A DNA stretch of 64,000 nucleotides. Origin: Epilithonimonas sp042695135. GTDB taxonomy: Bacteria; Bacteroidota; Bacteroidia; Flavobacteriales; Weeksellaceae. The notes beneath the pieces are model-generated. The model ran no database searches. It was given only the letters and a program-made list of their open reading frames with translations, and was not told where the DNA came from. Below, in pieces: positions 6,964-14,847 of this stretch. A program made the translations under genes and the position numbers. Within the stretch, counting starts at the first letter, position 1; each line of letters starts with the position of its first letter. The stretch lies in contig NZ_CP170547.1 of the NCBI RefSeq assembly GCF_042695135.1, forward strand, positions 62,001-126,000. The letters run 5' to 3'.

Positions 6964-8999
6964 TGCAGAGTCAGAAAACACAAAAACAGATTTTATTGGT
7001 GGGCAACCCAAATGTCGGGAAATCCACGCTTTTCAACAGTCTGTGTAACAGAAAACAAAAGACCGGAAATTACGCAGGTGTTACTGTTGCAAGCCTTTCC
7101 GGAAATTATATTTTCAAAAACGAAGAAGTAGAAATCACAGATCTCCCGGGTTCTTACAGCATCTACCCAACTTCGGAAGACGAGGCGATTTTCTCCAGAT
7201 ATCTGATTCAGGAACAGGAAAATTATGTTGGTGTTCTTTATATTGCCGATGCCATCAATATGAAACGCAGTCTTCTTCTGTTTCAACAGATTCAGGATCT
7301 TGGGATTCCGATTTTGATGGTTGTGAATCAAATTGATGAGGCCGAAAAACGAGGCATTAAAATAAACACAGATGCGCTTTCTAAGAAACTGAATGTCGAT
7401 ATTTTAAGAACCAATGCCAAAGAACATATTGGCATTGAGGAAATCCGTGAAACAATTTTTAATAATAAATTCAAGAAATCTTCTCAAAGCACTTTTGAAA
7501 TTCCGATTGAGCAAAAAGGCTTGGTTTATAAAATATCTCAGAATACAAAAGATCAAAACCTGTATAAAATCTGGACGCTTTTAGCTGCGGATACTTATCT
7601 CGGAAAGATCGAAAGAATCAATGAAATTATCACCCAGGAAGATGCAAAATGCAATGTCCCAAAACGACTTCAGATTCAGGAAACAGTAAGGAGATATCAG
7701 AATATTGATAAAATAATTTCTGAAACGACAGAAAAAATCCCTCAGAGAAAACAACTTTTAACTGAAAAATTAGACCGGATTTTGGTTCATCCTGTTTGGG
7801 GATACTTGATTTTTCTTTTGATTTTATTGCTGATTTTCCAAAGTGTTTTCTTTCTGGCAGAATATCCAATGAACTGGATCGAAGGTTCATTCAGCTGGTT
7901 ATCAACATTTTCAGCAGACCATCTGCCGGAAGGTCCGATCAATTCTTTGATCTCAAATGGAATTATCCCAGGAATTGGCGGGATCGTGATTTTTGCACCA
8001 CAAATTGGGATTTTACTTTACTTCCTTTATCTATTGGAAGATTCCGGTTATATGGCAAGAGTTATCTTTTTGATGGACAGATTTTTACGCCCTTTTGGAC
8101 TTAATGGAAAAAGTATCGTTCCATTGGTTTCCGGAACGGCTTGTGCAATTCCTGCAATAATGTCCACCAGGAATATCGAAAATATAAAGGAAAGATTGAT
8201 TACGATTCTCGTAACGCCTTTTATGACTTGTTCTGCGAGATTGCCGGTTTACAGTATCATCATCGGATTGATTATTCCGGACGAAAATTTTTATGGCATC
8301 AAATACAGAGCGATTGCTTTGATGGCAATGTATCTTATAGGTTTTGGGATGTCATTATTTTCTTCATTAATTCTCAAAAATTTAATTAAAACCAAAGTCA
8401 AAAGTTTCCTTGTAATGGATTTGCCGACTTACAAAATGCCTTTGTTTGGATATGATTTCAAATTAGTTTTAGGAAAGGTTTGGGACTTCATCAGTGGCGC
8501 CGGAAAAGTGATTTTCACGGTCAGTATTATTCTTTGGACATTAAGCTATTTTGGACCTTCTCAAAAAGAAAATCAAACGGTTGCTTCAAATGTGAAATTA
8601 GAGAAATCCTATCTCGGAAAAATCGGTCGTGGAATAGAACCTGCGATTGCACCTTTAGGTTACGATTGGAAAATGGGAATCGGAATTCTGACAAGTTTTG
8701 CTGCGAGAGAAGTGTTTGTAGGAACATTATCAACACTTTACAGCCTGGATGACGAAGCTCCGGCAGGACGATTGATAGAGAAAATGAGACTGGACGTCCA
8801 CCCAAATGGCGAGAAGGTTTTCAGCTTTGCAACTGGTGTTTCGATTTTATTTTTCTATGCATTTGCAATGCAGTGTATTTCTACAATTGCTGTTGTTTAC
8901 AGAGAAACCCAGAGTTTGAAATGGACATTGCTACAGACTTTTGCGATGACTCTTCTGGCATATTTTTCGGCATTAATTGCTTATCAGGTTCTCAAATAA
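6963..8999 (+). CDS. feoB: Ferrous iron transporter B
   Basis: 678 residues. The N-terminal G domain has G1 GNPNVGKST (14-22), the G3 motif DLPGSYS and G4 NQID, followed by a GDI-like helical region. The C-terminal membrane domain carries the two Gate regions, including SGTACAIPAIMSTRN and TCSARLPVYSIIIGL with conserved Cys. FeoB imports Fe(II) in a GTP-dependent way. It is somewhat shorter than E. coli FeoB (773), as in many Bacteroidetes. It overlaps feoA by 1 nt and is followed after 37 nt by a small Cys-rich partner gene. Probably iron- and oxygen-responsive, but no operator is evident. Confidence 0.96.
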   Translation: MQSQKTQKQILLVGNPNVGKSTLFNSLCNRKQKTGNYAGVTVASLSGNYIFKNEEVEITDLPGSYSIYPTSEDEAIFSRYLIQEQENYVGVLYIADAINMKRSLLLFQQIQDLGIPILMVVNQIDEAEKRGIKINTDALSKKLNVDILRTNAKEHIGIEEIRETIFNNKFKKSSQSTFEIPIEQKGLVYKISQNTKDQNLYKIWTLLAADTYLGKIERINEIITQEDAKCNVPKRLQIQETVRRYQNIDKIISETTEKIPQRKQLLTEKLDRILVHPVWGYLIFLLILLLIFQSVFFLAEYPMNWIEGSFSWLSTFSADHLPEGPINSLISNGIIPGIGGIVIFAPQIGILLYFLYLLEDSGYMARVIFLMDRFLRPFGLNGKSIVPLVSGTACAIPAIMSTRNIENIKERLITILVTPFMTCSARLPVYSIIIGLIIPDENFYGIKYRAIALMAMYLIGFGMSLFSSLILKNLIKTKVKSFLVMDLPTYKMPLFGYDFKLVLGKVWDFISGAGKVIFTVSIILWTLSYFGPSQKENQTVASNVKLEKSYLGKIGRGIEPAIAPLGYDWKMGIGILTSFAAREVFVGTLSTLYSLDDEAPAGRLIEKMRLDVHPNGEKVFSFATGVSILFFYAFAMQCISTIAVVYRETQSLKWTLLQTFAMTLLAYFSALIAYQVLK

Positions 9000-9036
9000 T
9001 TTTTATTCTATACCTTAAAAGGGAAAATTAATTAAA

Positions 9037-9180
9037 ATGGAAAACTCAATTATCATACAGTACGCAATCATCGGATTATTAGTTTTGGCAGCACTTTATT
9101 TTACTTTCATGAAATTTTCTAAAACATTTTCCAAAAAGAAAGACGGGAAAAATTGCGGACCGGATTGCGGTTGTTCTTAG
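9037..9180 (+). CDS. FeoB-associated Cys-rich membrane protein
   Basis: A 47-residue protein: one membrane helix (QYAIIGLLVLAALYFTFMKF), a basic stretch KTFSKKKDGK and a Cys-rich tail NCGPDCGCS. This is the layout of the small FeoB-associated Cys-rich proteins (FeoC-like position). It lies 37 nt downstream of feoB on the same strand, so it is the third gene of the iron operon. The cysteines at the cytoplasmic end may bind Fe(II) or a cluster near the FeoB exit; that role is inferred. Confidence 0.85.
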   Translation: MENSIIIQYAIIGLLVLAALYFTFMKFSKTFSKKKDGKNCGPDCGCS

Positions 9181-9187
9181 TATAGAA

Positions 9188-9487
9188 TTATAAATTACGA
9201 CTAGAGAGATCTTTTCTATTTGCCCAAAAAGATACAATTTCTACTATCGTTTTCCGAATTCTGTAATGAATTGAGAAATTTTCCAAAACTAAAACTCTTC
9301 TGACTTCATCTTTTGTACCAAAAACTACAGCACCAATAAAAGGATTCTCCGCTATTAATTTTTCTTTCCTCTCTACTTCATCTATTATTTTCAAAGCATA
9401 AGTATTGGATTTATTATGATTAATCCAATATTCTAAGGTTTCAAAATATAATGTTTCTGCTTCTGCAGTCCATTTTATTTCGAACAT
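9188..9487 (-). CDS. RelE/ParE superfamily toxin
   Basis: 99 residues with the ParE/RelE fold pattern: KWTAEAETLYFETLEYW, IAENPFIGAVVFG, VRRVLVLENFSIHYRI and a last strand IVEIVSFWANRKD. The central R-x-V-L-x-x-x-F-x-I-x-Y-R-I is typical of ParE-like toxins, which poison gyrase or act as ribosome-dependent RNases. Its start overlaps the end of the upstream antitoxin gene by 13 nt, so the pair is translationally coupled. Confidence 0.8.
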   Translation of the reverse strand: MFEIKWTAEAETLYFETLEYWINHNKSNTYALKIIDEVERKEKLIAENPFIGAVVFGTKDEVRRVLVLENFSIHYRIRKTIVEIVSFWANRKDLSSRNL

Positions 9488-9699
9488 AATGCTCTAGCTT
9501 TTTTATGAACTTCCGAACTGTTAGTCAGTTTATTTTCGTTTGCTTCATCAATTCCTTTATTAATAGAAATTATTTCTTCTGTAGAAACATTTGTTTTTTC
9601 TTCAGAAATTTTTTCAAAGGAAAACTTCATTCTTTTCAAAAGACTTTCCAATAAGCTGGCTTCTTCTTGATTTGCAGGATGTATGATAAAGGCATTCAT
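9475..9699 (-). CDS. Antitoxin of a type II module (DUF2683-like)
   Basis: 74 residues: a short beta-forming N-terminus MNAFIIHPANQEEASLLESL, then ALKMKFSFEKIS-type sequence (LLKRMKFSFEKISEE) and an acidic, flexible C-terminus. It resembles the small antitoxin at 12317-12511 in length and layout (N-terminal strand, leucine-rich helix, KxxFE). It is upstream of and overlaps the ParE-like toxin, the normal antitoxin-first order. No DNA-binding motif can be assigned with certainty. Confidence 0.7.
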   Translation of the reverse strand: MNAFIIHPANQEEASLLESLLKRMKFSFEKISEEKTNVSTEEIISINKGIDEANENKLTNSSEVHKKARALCSK

Positions 9700-9826
9700 A
9701 TTTTTGCTTTTTACAAAGTTATAAATAATTATGGATTTTTGGGGAGTTCGTAATTTTCAAATCAACCACCTATTCTGTTATTAATACAAAAAAAGTCACT
9801 AATTTTAGCTTTAGAAATTAAAGCTG

Positions 9827-10828
9827 TTGAAAATAACTTTCACTTTTATACTTCTCAATCTTTGCATTTTTATATCTGCACAGAATGACAGCATTAATGA
9901 TAAAGTAATTTCATACGACGATAAAATTATTCTCCGCCTGAATCTTGACACAAATGTTGATGATTACGTTATTTCTTCCAAGGAATTGAATATAAAACCA
10001 AGACTGGAACTTAATAACCAGATCAATACAAGTTTTGGATTGGATTATAAAATAATAAGTGCAACAGTTTCTTTTGCTCCACATTTTTTTCCTGGAAACA
10101 ACAACAATTTGAAGGGAAAAAGCAGTTTCACGAGCTACAATTTCAGATTTTTTCCGAAAAATATCATCCAGACGCTTTCTTACAAAAATAGCAAAGGTTA
10201 TTACATCAGTAACACTCAGGATTTTGTGAGCAACTGGCAAAAAGGGAAAGACCCATATCTGACTTTCCCGAATCTTAGAATTCAAAGTTTTGGAGGTTCT
10301 ACTTCCTATATTTTCAATAAAGATTTCTCTCTTAAAGCTATCTATTATCAAAAAGAATGGCAGAAAAAGAGCAGCGGAAGTTTTATCCCGTCTCTCAATT
10401 ACGAATATCTTATTTTTTCTGATAATCAGAACTCGGTCAAATCAAGAGAACATCAATTAAATTTAAGTTTTGATGCCGGATATTATTATAATTATGTAAT
10501 CACAAAACACATCAACATTGCGCCGTTTGCTTTTGCAGGATTAGGAAAAAAATGGAGCAGTTATAAAAGTGATGTTACAAAAGACGAACGCGAAAAACAA
10601 AATTACTTCACTCAGAATTTTGGAGCCGGAATTCATTTAGGTTATAATTCTGAAAGATTATTTTTCGGATCCAAGTTCAATTATTCCGGTAATCATTATG
10701 ATGACAACGGATCCAACATCCTTCAAAATAATTTTTATGTCCTTTTGTTTTTTGGTTACAGGCTGGATCCGCCATCAAAAGTAAAAAAGGTTTATGAAAA
10801 ATTTCAGGATAAAATACCTGTACTATAA
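9827..10828 (+). CDS. DUF4421 family outer-membrane-like protein
   Basis: 333 residues from a TTG start, chosen because it is the only start that keeps the signal peptide (KITFTFILLNLCIFISAQ) and a stop lies 15 nt upstream. The mature part is rich in alternating aromatic/polar strands, such as YNFRFFPKNIIQTLSY and IAPFAFAGLGKKWSSY, and ends in NNFYVLLFFGYRLDPP, suggesting a beta-barrel. It fits the DUF4421 proteins of Bacteroidetes, whose function is unknown. It is monocistronic between a toxin pair and glmM. Confidence 0.7.
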   Translation: MKITFTFILLNLCIFISAQNDSINDKVISYDDKIILRLNLDTNVDDYVISSKELNIKPRLELNNQINTSFGLDYKIISATVSFAPHFFPGNNNNLKGKSSFTSYNFRFFPKNIIQTLSYKNSKGYYISNTQDFVSNWQKGKDPYLTFPNLRIQSFGGSTSYIFNKDFSLKAIYYQKEWQKKSSGSFIPSLNYEYLIFSDNQNSVKSREHQLNLSFDAGYYYNYVITKHINIAPFAFAGLGKKWSSYKSDVTKDEREKQNYFTQNFGAGIHLGYNSERLFFGSKFNYSGNHYDDNGSNILQNNFYVLLFFGYRLDPPSKVKKVYEKFQDKIPVL

Positions 10829-10862
10829 TGTAAAATTGATAATAAAAACGACTTCTTTTTAA

Positions 10863-10870
10863 TACATTTG
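10863..10870 (+). promoter_or_regulatory. -7 promoter element of glmM
   Basis: TACATTTG, exact match to TAnnTTTG, 30 nt upstream of the glmM ATG. Confidence 0.5.
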
Positions 10871-10900
10871 CATTCTAAATAAAAACCTTAAAATTCAAAA

Positions 10901-12283
10901 ATGTCCTTAATAAAATCAATCTCCGGAATTCGCGGAACTATTGGCGGAAAAGTAAATGATAATCTCACGCCTCTTGATGTGGTGAAATTTGCTTCTGCCT
11001 TCGGAACGTGGCTTCAGAACAATAAAAATAAAAAAGATTTAACGCTTGTTATCGGTCGCGATGCGAGAATATCCGGTCAAATGGTATCTTCTCTCGTTGC
11101 TTCTACTTTGCAAGGTCTTGGAATTAACGTTGTTGATTTGGGACTTTCCACAACACCAACCGTTGAAATAATGGTTCCAGAACTAAAAGCTGACGGCGGA
11201 ATAATCCTTACTGCTTCTCACAATCCAAAACAATGGAACGCGCTGAAATTGCTTAATGACAAAGGCGAGTTCATCAGTGGAGAAAATGGTGCTGATGTTT
11301 TGACTTTGGCAGAAAATGAAGATTTCAATTATGCAGAAGTGGATGATTTGGGTAGATATGAAACGAGAGATGACGCTTTCGATATTCATATTAAGCAAAT
11401 ATTAGATTTACCAACTGTAGATGTTGAAGCGATAAAGTCCAAGAAATTTAAAGTCGTACTTGATGCGGTTAATTCTACCGGCGGAATTTCTATTCCACCT
11501 CTTTTGGAGAAACTTGGCGTTGAAGTTGTGAAGCTTTATTGCGAACCAAACGGACAATTTCCTCACAATCCGGAACCTTTGAAAGAACATCTTGGCGATA
11601 TCTGCGAACTGGTTATCAAGGAAAAAGCGGATATGGGAATCGTGGTAGATCCGGATGTTGACAGACTAGCTCTTGTTGACGAAAAAGGCGAAATGTTTGG
11701 TGAAGAATATACTTTGGTTGCCGTTGCAGATTACCTGTTGAAAGATAAAAAAGGTGTAGCAATTTCCAACTTGTCTTCCAGCCGGGCGTTGAGAGATGTT
11801 GCGAAAAATCTGGATTCAGAATATTTTGCAAGTGCTGTCGGAGAAGTAAATGTTGTTAACTTGATGAAAGAAAAAAATGCCGTAATTGGTGGTGAAGGAA
11901 ACGGTGGAATCATCTATCCGGAGCTTCATTACGGACGTGATTCTTTGGTTGGCATTGCTTTATTTCTGACTCTTCTGGCTAAAGAAAATAAAACCGTTTC
12001 TGAACTCAGAGCGACTTACCCAAGTTATTTTATGGGTAAAAAGAAAATTGAACTGACGCCGGGTATTGATGTTGACGCACTATTAATCAAAGTTCAGGAA
12101 GAATATAAAAACGAAGAAATTTCAACTGTTGATGGTGTGAAAATCGATTTCCCTGAAAACTGGGTTCACCTAAGAAAATCTAACACAGAACCGATTATCC
12201 GAATTTATACTGAAGCATTTTCTCAGGAAGAAGCTGATAAATTGGGCGATGAAATGATTGCGAAGATTAGAAGTTTGATTTAA
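10901..12283 (+). CDS. glmM: Phosphoglucosamine mutase (phosphohexomutase family)
   Basis: 460 residues of an alpha-D-phosphohexomutase. The catalytic phosphoserine loop TASHNPKQWNALK has Ser106; the Mg-binding loop is DPDVDRLAL; the sugar-binding loop is GGEGNGGI; and the phosphate-binding loop near the C-terminus is RKSNTEPIIRIYTEA. The enzyme converts glucosamine-6-phosphate to glucosamine-1-phosphate for UDP-GlcNAc and so for peptidoglycan. Homologues in this group are annotated glmM, but phosphomannomutase activity cannot be excluded from sequence. Confidence 0.88.
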   Translation: MSLIKSISGIRGTIGGKVNDNLTPLDVVKFASAFGTWLQNNKNKKDLTLVIGRDARISGQMVSSLVASTLQGLGINVVDLGLSTTPTVEIMVPELKADGGIILTASHNPKQWNALKLLNDKGEFISGENGADVLTLAENEDFNYAEVDDLGRYETRDDAFDIHIKQILDLPTVDVEAIKSKKFKVVLDAVNSTGGISIPPLLEKLGVEVVKLYCEPNGQFPHNPEPLKEHLGDICELVIKEKADMGIVVDPDVDRLALVDEKGEMFGEEYTLVAVADYLLKDKKGVAISNLSSSRALRDVAKNLDSEYFASAVGEVNVVNLMKEKNAVIGGEGNGGIIYPELHYGRDSLVGIALFLTLLAKENKTVSELRATYPSYFMGKKKIELTPGIDVDALLIKVQEEYKNEEISTVDGVKIDFPENWVHLRKSNTEPIIRIYTEAFSQEEADKLGDEMIAKIRSLI

Positions 12284-12316
12284 AATAATTTTATTAATTT
12301 TAATAAAAATTCAGCA

Positions 12317-12511
12317 ATGACAATTACCATATATCCTAAAAATAAAAAAGAATTGGCTAAAATTAAGACCATTCTTAAGGCGATTGAAGTAGATTTCATT
12401 GAGAGTGAAACGCCATATGATAAGGACTTTGTTAACAAGATTGAAAAATCAAGAAAAGAAATCTCAAACGGCGAAACAAAAAAGATTGCTCTCAATAATC
12501 TATGGAAATAG
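12317..12511 (+). CDS. Antitoxin of the YoeB-type module (DUF2683-like)
   Basis: 64 residues: MTITIYPKNKKELAKIKTIL forms a strand plus helix, then KAIEVDFIESETPYDKDFV and a basic/acidic tail. It overlaps the toxin gene by 10 nt and precedes it. It is not a YefM/Phd-type antitoxin by sequence; it looks more like the DUF2683-type protein at 9475-9699, so the two modules may share an antitoxin family while carrying different toxins. Confidence 0.7.
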   Translation: MTITIYPKNKKELAKIKTILKAIEVDFIESETPYDKDFVNKIEKSRKEISNGETKKIALNNLWK

Positions 12512-12759
12512 AATTTACCAAACAGGCTGAGAAGGATTTGGAGTTCTGGAAGAAGTCGGGAAATAAATTAATTCAAAAGAAAATTTCCGAAATATTAGAA
12601 AGCATTCAAGAAAATCCATTTAAAGGAATTGGTAAGCCGGAACCATTGAAATACAGTTTGACAGGTTCTTGGAGCAGAAGAATCAACCTGGAACACAGAA
12701 TTGTTTATGAAGTAATTGATGACATTATTTATATAGAATCACTAAAAGGTCATTATTAA
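12502..12759 (+). CDS. Txe/YoeB family toxin
   Basis: 85 residues with the YoeB pattern throughout: EFTKQAEKDLEFWKKSG, ISEILESIQENPFKGIGKPE, LKYSLTGSWSRRINLEHRIV and the C-terminal GHY (ESLKGHY). In YoeB the catalytic set is Glu46, Arg65 and His83; here E (KPEPLKY), R (EHRIVYEV) and the H of GHY are present. It should be a ribosome-dependent mRNA endonuclease neutralised by the small protein encoded just upstream. Confidence 0.88.
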   Translation: MEIEFTKQAEKDLEFWKKSGNKLIQKKISEILESIQENPFKGIGKPEPLKYSLTGSWSRRINLEHRIVYEVIDDIIYIESLKGHY

Positions 12760-12778
12760 TTAAAAATATCAGAAACAG

Positions 12779-13354
12779 ATGTTTGAAGAATTAAACAATC
12801 AGTTTTCATTAAATTCCGAAGAATGGAATGATTATAAAACCTATTTTGAACGTCTGGAAATCCCTACAAAAACCTCTCTTTTACACGAAGGAGAGGTTTC
12901 TTCTTTTGCTTACTTTATCGAAAAAGGAATCGTTAGAGCTTATTATAATAACGACGGAAAAGACCTTACTTTCCAGTTTTTCAGTGAAAAAAGTATATTT
13001 TCTTCCATAGAAAGTTTCAGAAAGAATATCCCGAGTCTTGTGGGTTTTGAAACTATTGAACCTTGCATCTTATGGCGAATTCATAAAAACGATGCTGAAA
13101 AAATCCTCCAGAAAGTATTTGAAAACGAGGAAATGAGAAATGTTTTCCTGAACAAAGTTTTTGAAAGAACATTCAGTTATATGAAGCACTTTTTCTCTTT
13201 CATCAAAGATTCTCCGCAACAACGTTATATCAATCTTTCTAAAGAACATCCGGAAATTATCAAACGGATTCCACAGCATTATATTGCATCCTATCTTGGC
13301 ATTACAACCGTCCATCTCAGCAGAATCAAAAGTAAAATTTTAAAAGAAAAATAA
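12779..13354 (+). CDS. Crp/Fnr family transcriptional regulator
   Basis: 191 residues. The N-terminal cyclic-nucleotide-binding-like barrel includes KTSLLHEGEVSSFAYFIEKG and IVRAYYNNDGKDLTFQFFSE; the C-terminal winged helix includes IPQHYIASYLGITTVHLSRI as the recognition helix region. There are no Cys residues for an Fnr-type cluster. Such proteins in Flavobacteriia usually control an adjacent gene. The next gene, a quinone-oxidoreductase-like protein, is 102 nt downstream with a palindrome and its own promoter between them, so it is the likely target. Confidence 0.88.
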   Translation: MFEELNNQFSLNSEEWNDYKTYFERLEIPTKTSLLHEGEVSSFAYFIEKGIVRAYYNNDGKDLTFQFFSEKSIFSSIESFRKNIPSLVGFETIEPCILWRIHKNDAEKILQKVFENEEMRNVFLNKVFERTFSYMKHFFSFIKDSPQQRYINLSKEHPEIIKRIPQHYIASYLGITTVHLSRIKSKILKEK

Positions 13355-13362
13355 TTATAACT

Positions 13363-13378
13363 GATAACAAATGTTATC
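13363..13378. promoter_or_regulatory. Perfect palindrome, candidate Crp/Fnr-type operator
   Basis: GATAACA-AA-TGTTATC is a perfect 7-bp inverted repeat 9 nt after the regulator stop codon and 22 nt upstream of the -7 element of the next gene. The position suits an activator site for the dehydrogenase. Confidence 0.55.
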
Positions 13379-13400
13379 GCCCTCAGGTTTATTGATACTA

Positions 13401-13408
13401 TAATTTTG
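13401..13408 (+). promoter_or_regulatory. -7 promoter element of the dehydrogenase gene
   Basis: TAATTTTG, exact match to TAnnTTTG, 48 nt upstream of the ATG, lying between two palindromes. Confidence 0.55.
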
Positions 13409-13411
13409 CAC

Positions 13412-13432
13412 TGTAAATGATATCATTTTACA
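13412..13432. promoter_or_regulatory. Palindrome over the predicted transcription start
   Basis: TGATATCA (13418-13425) is a perfect 8-bp palindrome, extended by near-perfect arms TGTAAA and TTTTACA. It covers the start point expected from the -7 element, the usual place for a repressor operator. Confidence 0.45.
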
Positions 13433-13456
13433 CAATTAATTATAAAATTCAAGAAA

Positions 13457-14419
13457 ATGAAAACAGCCGTTATATTTCCGCAAACCGGAAACTTGCAATT
13501 AATAGACTTAACAATTCCGACTCCAAAAGAAAATGAAGTTTTGGTATCAATGAAATGTGTCGCTATGAAACATTTGGACAAAGCTATCGCAAGCGGAACA
13601 CATTATTCTTCCGAAAATGATATTAGCAAAGCCAAAATTATCGGGAGCGATGGTGTTGGAATATTAGAAAACGGAAATCGGGTTTATGTTGTCAACCCAA
13701 AAGGAACTTTAGCAGAAAAAATAATTGTTGACAAAAACTTTATAGTTCCAATTCCTGATGGTTTGGAAGATTCTATCGCATCTGCTCTTCCGAATGCGGT
13801 AATGGGTTCTGCAATGGGAATGAAATTTCGTGCAAAAATGCAGTTTGGAGAAACTGTTCTTATCAACGGAGCAACTGGATTTACAGGAAAAGTAGCGGTT
13901 CAGATTGCAAAAATATATGGCGCAAAAAACATCATCGTAACCGGACGAAATGAAACCGAAACCAAAAAATTACTGCAACTCGGAGCCGACGAATATATTT
14001 TGACAACCGATGAAAACTTCACTGAAAAATTAAAATCAATTCATCAAAATTCACCAATTGACATTGTAATCGATTATTTGTGGGGAAAATCTGCAGAGGA
14101 TATTCTGGAAGCTATAAAAGGAAATGGGTCTTTCTCGCATCGCACAAGATTTGTTTCAATTGGTTCTATCACAGGAGATTCTGTTCAGTTATCGTCTCAG
14201 ATTCTTCGTGGAACAGATTTACAAATCTCTGGTTCAGGATTGGGAAGCTGGACAAAACCGGAAATCGGAATTCTTTTAACCGAAATCTTACCTGAAATGT
14301 TTGAATTAGCTGTGAACAAAAAATTGAATATTGAAACTGAAAGTATTGACCTTGATAATATTTCTGAAATCTGGAATCAGGAAATGAATTCTAATAAAAG
14401 ATTGGTCATCAAAATATAG
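13457..14419 (+). CDS. Quinone-oxidoreductase-like MDR family protein
   Basis: 320 residues of the medium-chain dehydrogenase/reductase fold: an N-terminal GroES-like domain (PTPKENEVLVSMKCVAMKH), the Rossmann motif GATGFTGKVAVQIAKIYGAK, and VTGRNETETKKLLQLGADE for NADPH. The zinc ligands of true alcohol dehydrogenases are missing, so a zinc-free quinone or enone reductase is more likely. Natural substrate unknown. It follows a Crp/Fnr regulator and has palindromes around its promoter, suggesting stress- or electrophile-induced expression. Confidence 0.82.
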   Translation: MKTAVIFPQTGNLQLIDLTIPTPKENEVLVSMKCVAMKHLDKAIASGTHYSSENDISKAKIIGSDGVGILENGNRVYVVNPKGTLAEKIIVDKNFIVPIPDGLEDSIASALPNAVMGSAMGMKFRAKMQFGETVLINGATGFTGKVAVQIAKIYGAKNIIVTGRNETETKKLLQLGADEYILTTDENFTEKLKSIHQNSPIDIVIDYLWGKSAEDILEAIKGNGSFSHRTRFVSIGSITGDSVQLSSQILRGTDLQISGSGLGSWTKPEIGILLTEILPEMFELAVNKKLNIETESIDLDNISEIWNQEMNSNKRLVIKI

Positions 14420-14442
14420 GAAGCAGATTTTGCTTCCTTTTT
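14418..14442 (+). terminator. Terminator of the dehydrogenase gene
   Basis: Stem AGGAAGCA/TGCTTCCT with a 5-nt loop, overlapping the stop codon and followed by a T-rich run. Confidence 0.75.
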
Positions 14443-14489
14443 CTTTAGTTACAATCACGCTTGTTTGTAACCAAAGTAGTTGGTATTTT

Positions 14490-14766
14490 ATTCCAAACAC
14501 TTTGCGGGAAACAAAAGTAATTTATACTTGATTACAAACAACTTTGTTTTAAAGTTCCTGCGATTGCATTTGGTTACAAACAAGCTTGATTTAAAGTTCC
14601 TGCGGTTGCATTTGATTACAAACAACGTTGTTTTAGACTTCCGTACATCTTCTTTGGCTTCAAACAACTTGCGGGAGACTTCCGGAGGATTTCTTTGGTT
14701 ACAAACAAGGGTGTTTCAAAGTTCCAGAGACTGTATTTTATTTTAAACATTTTGTTTTGAACTTTG
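14490..14766. repeat. Degenerate 42-bp tandem repeat, about 6.5 units
   Basis: Units start at 14490, 14531, 14573, 14615, 14657, 14698 and 14740 (partial) and are 41-42 bp long. The common pattern is TTACAAACAA, then a T-rich part, then AAGTTCCTGCG and TTGCATTTG. The array fills most of the 428-bp gap between two convergent genes. An 88-residue frame across it exists only because the period is a multiple of three. No sign of a start signal. The units can be read as two 21-bp halves. Confidence 0.85.
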
Positions 14767-14847
14767 TAATGTCTCAAAATATTCTAACAATCAGAATGAC
14801 AAAATCGATTTAATAAAAGTGAAAATTCTCTTCATCAAGATTTGTAT

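Noticed and set aside
14480..14746. Plus-strand 88-codon frame across the 42-bp array
   Set aside because: Open only because the period is a multiple of three; no promoter or plausible protein.
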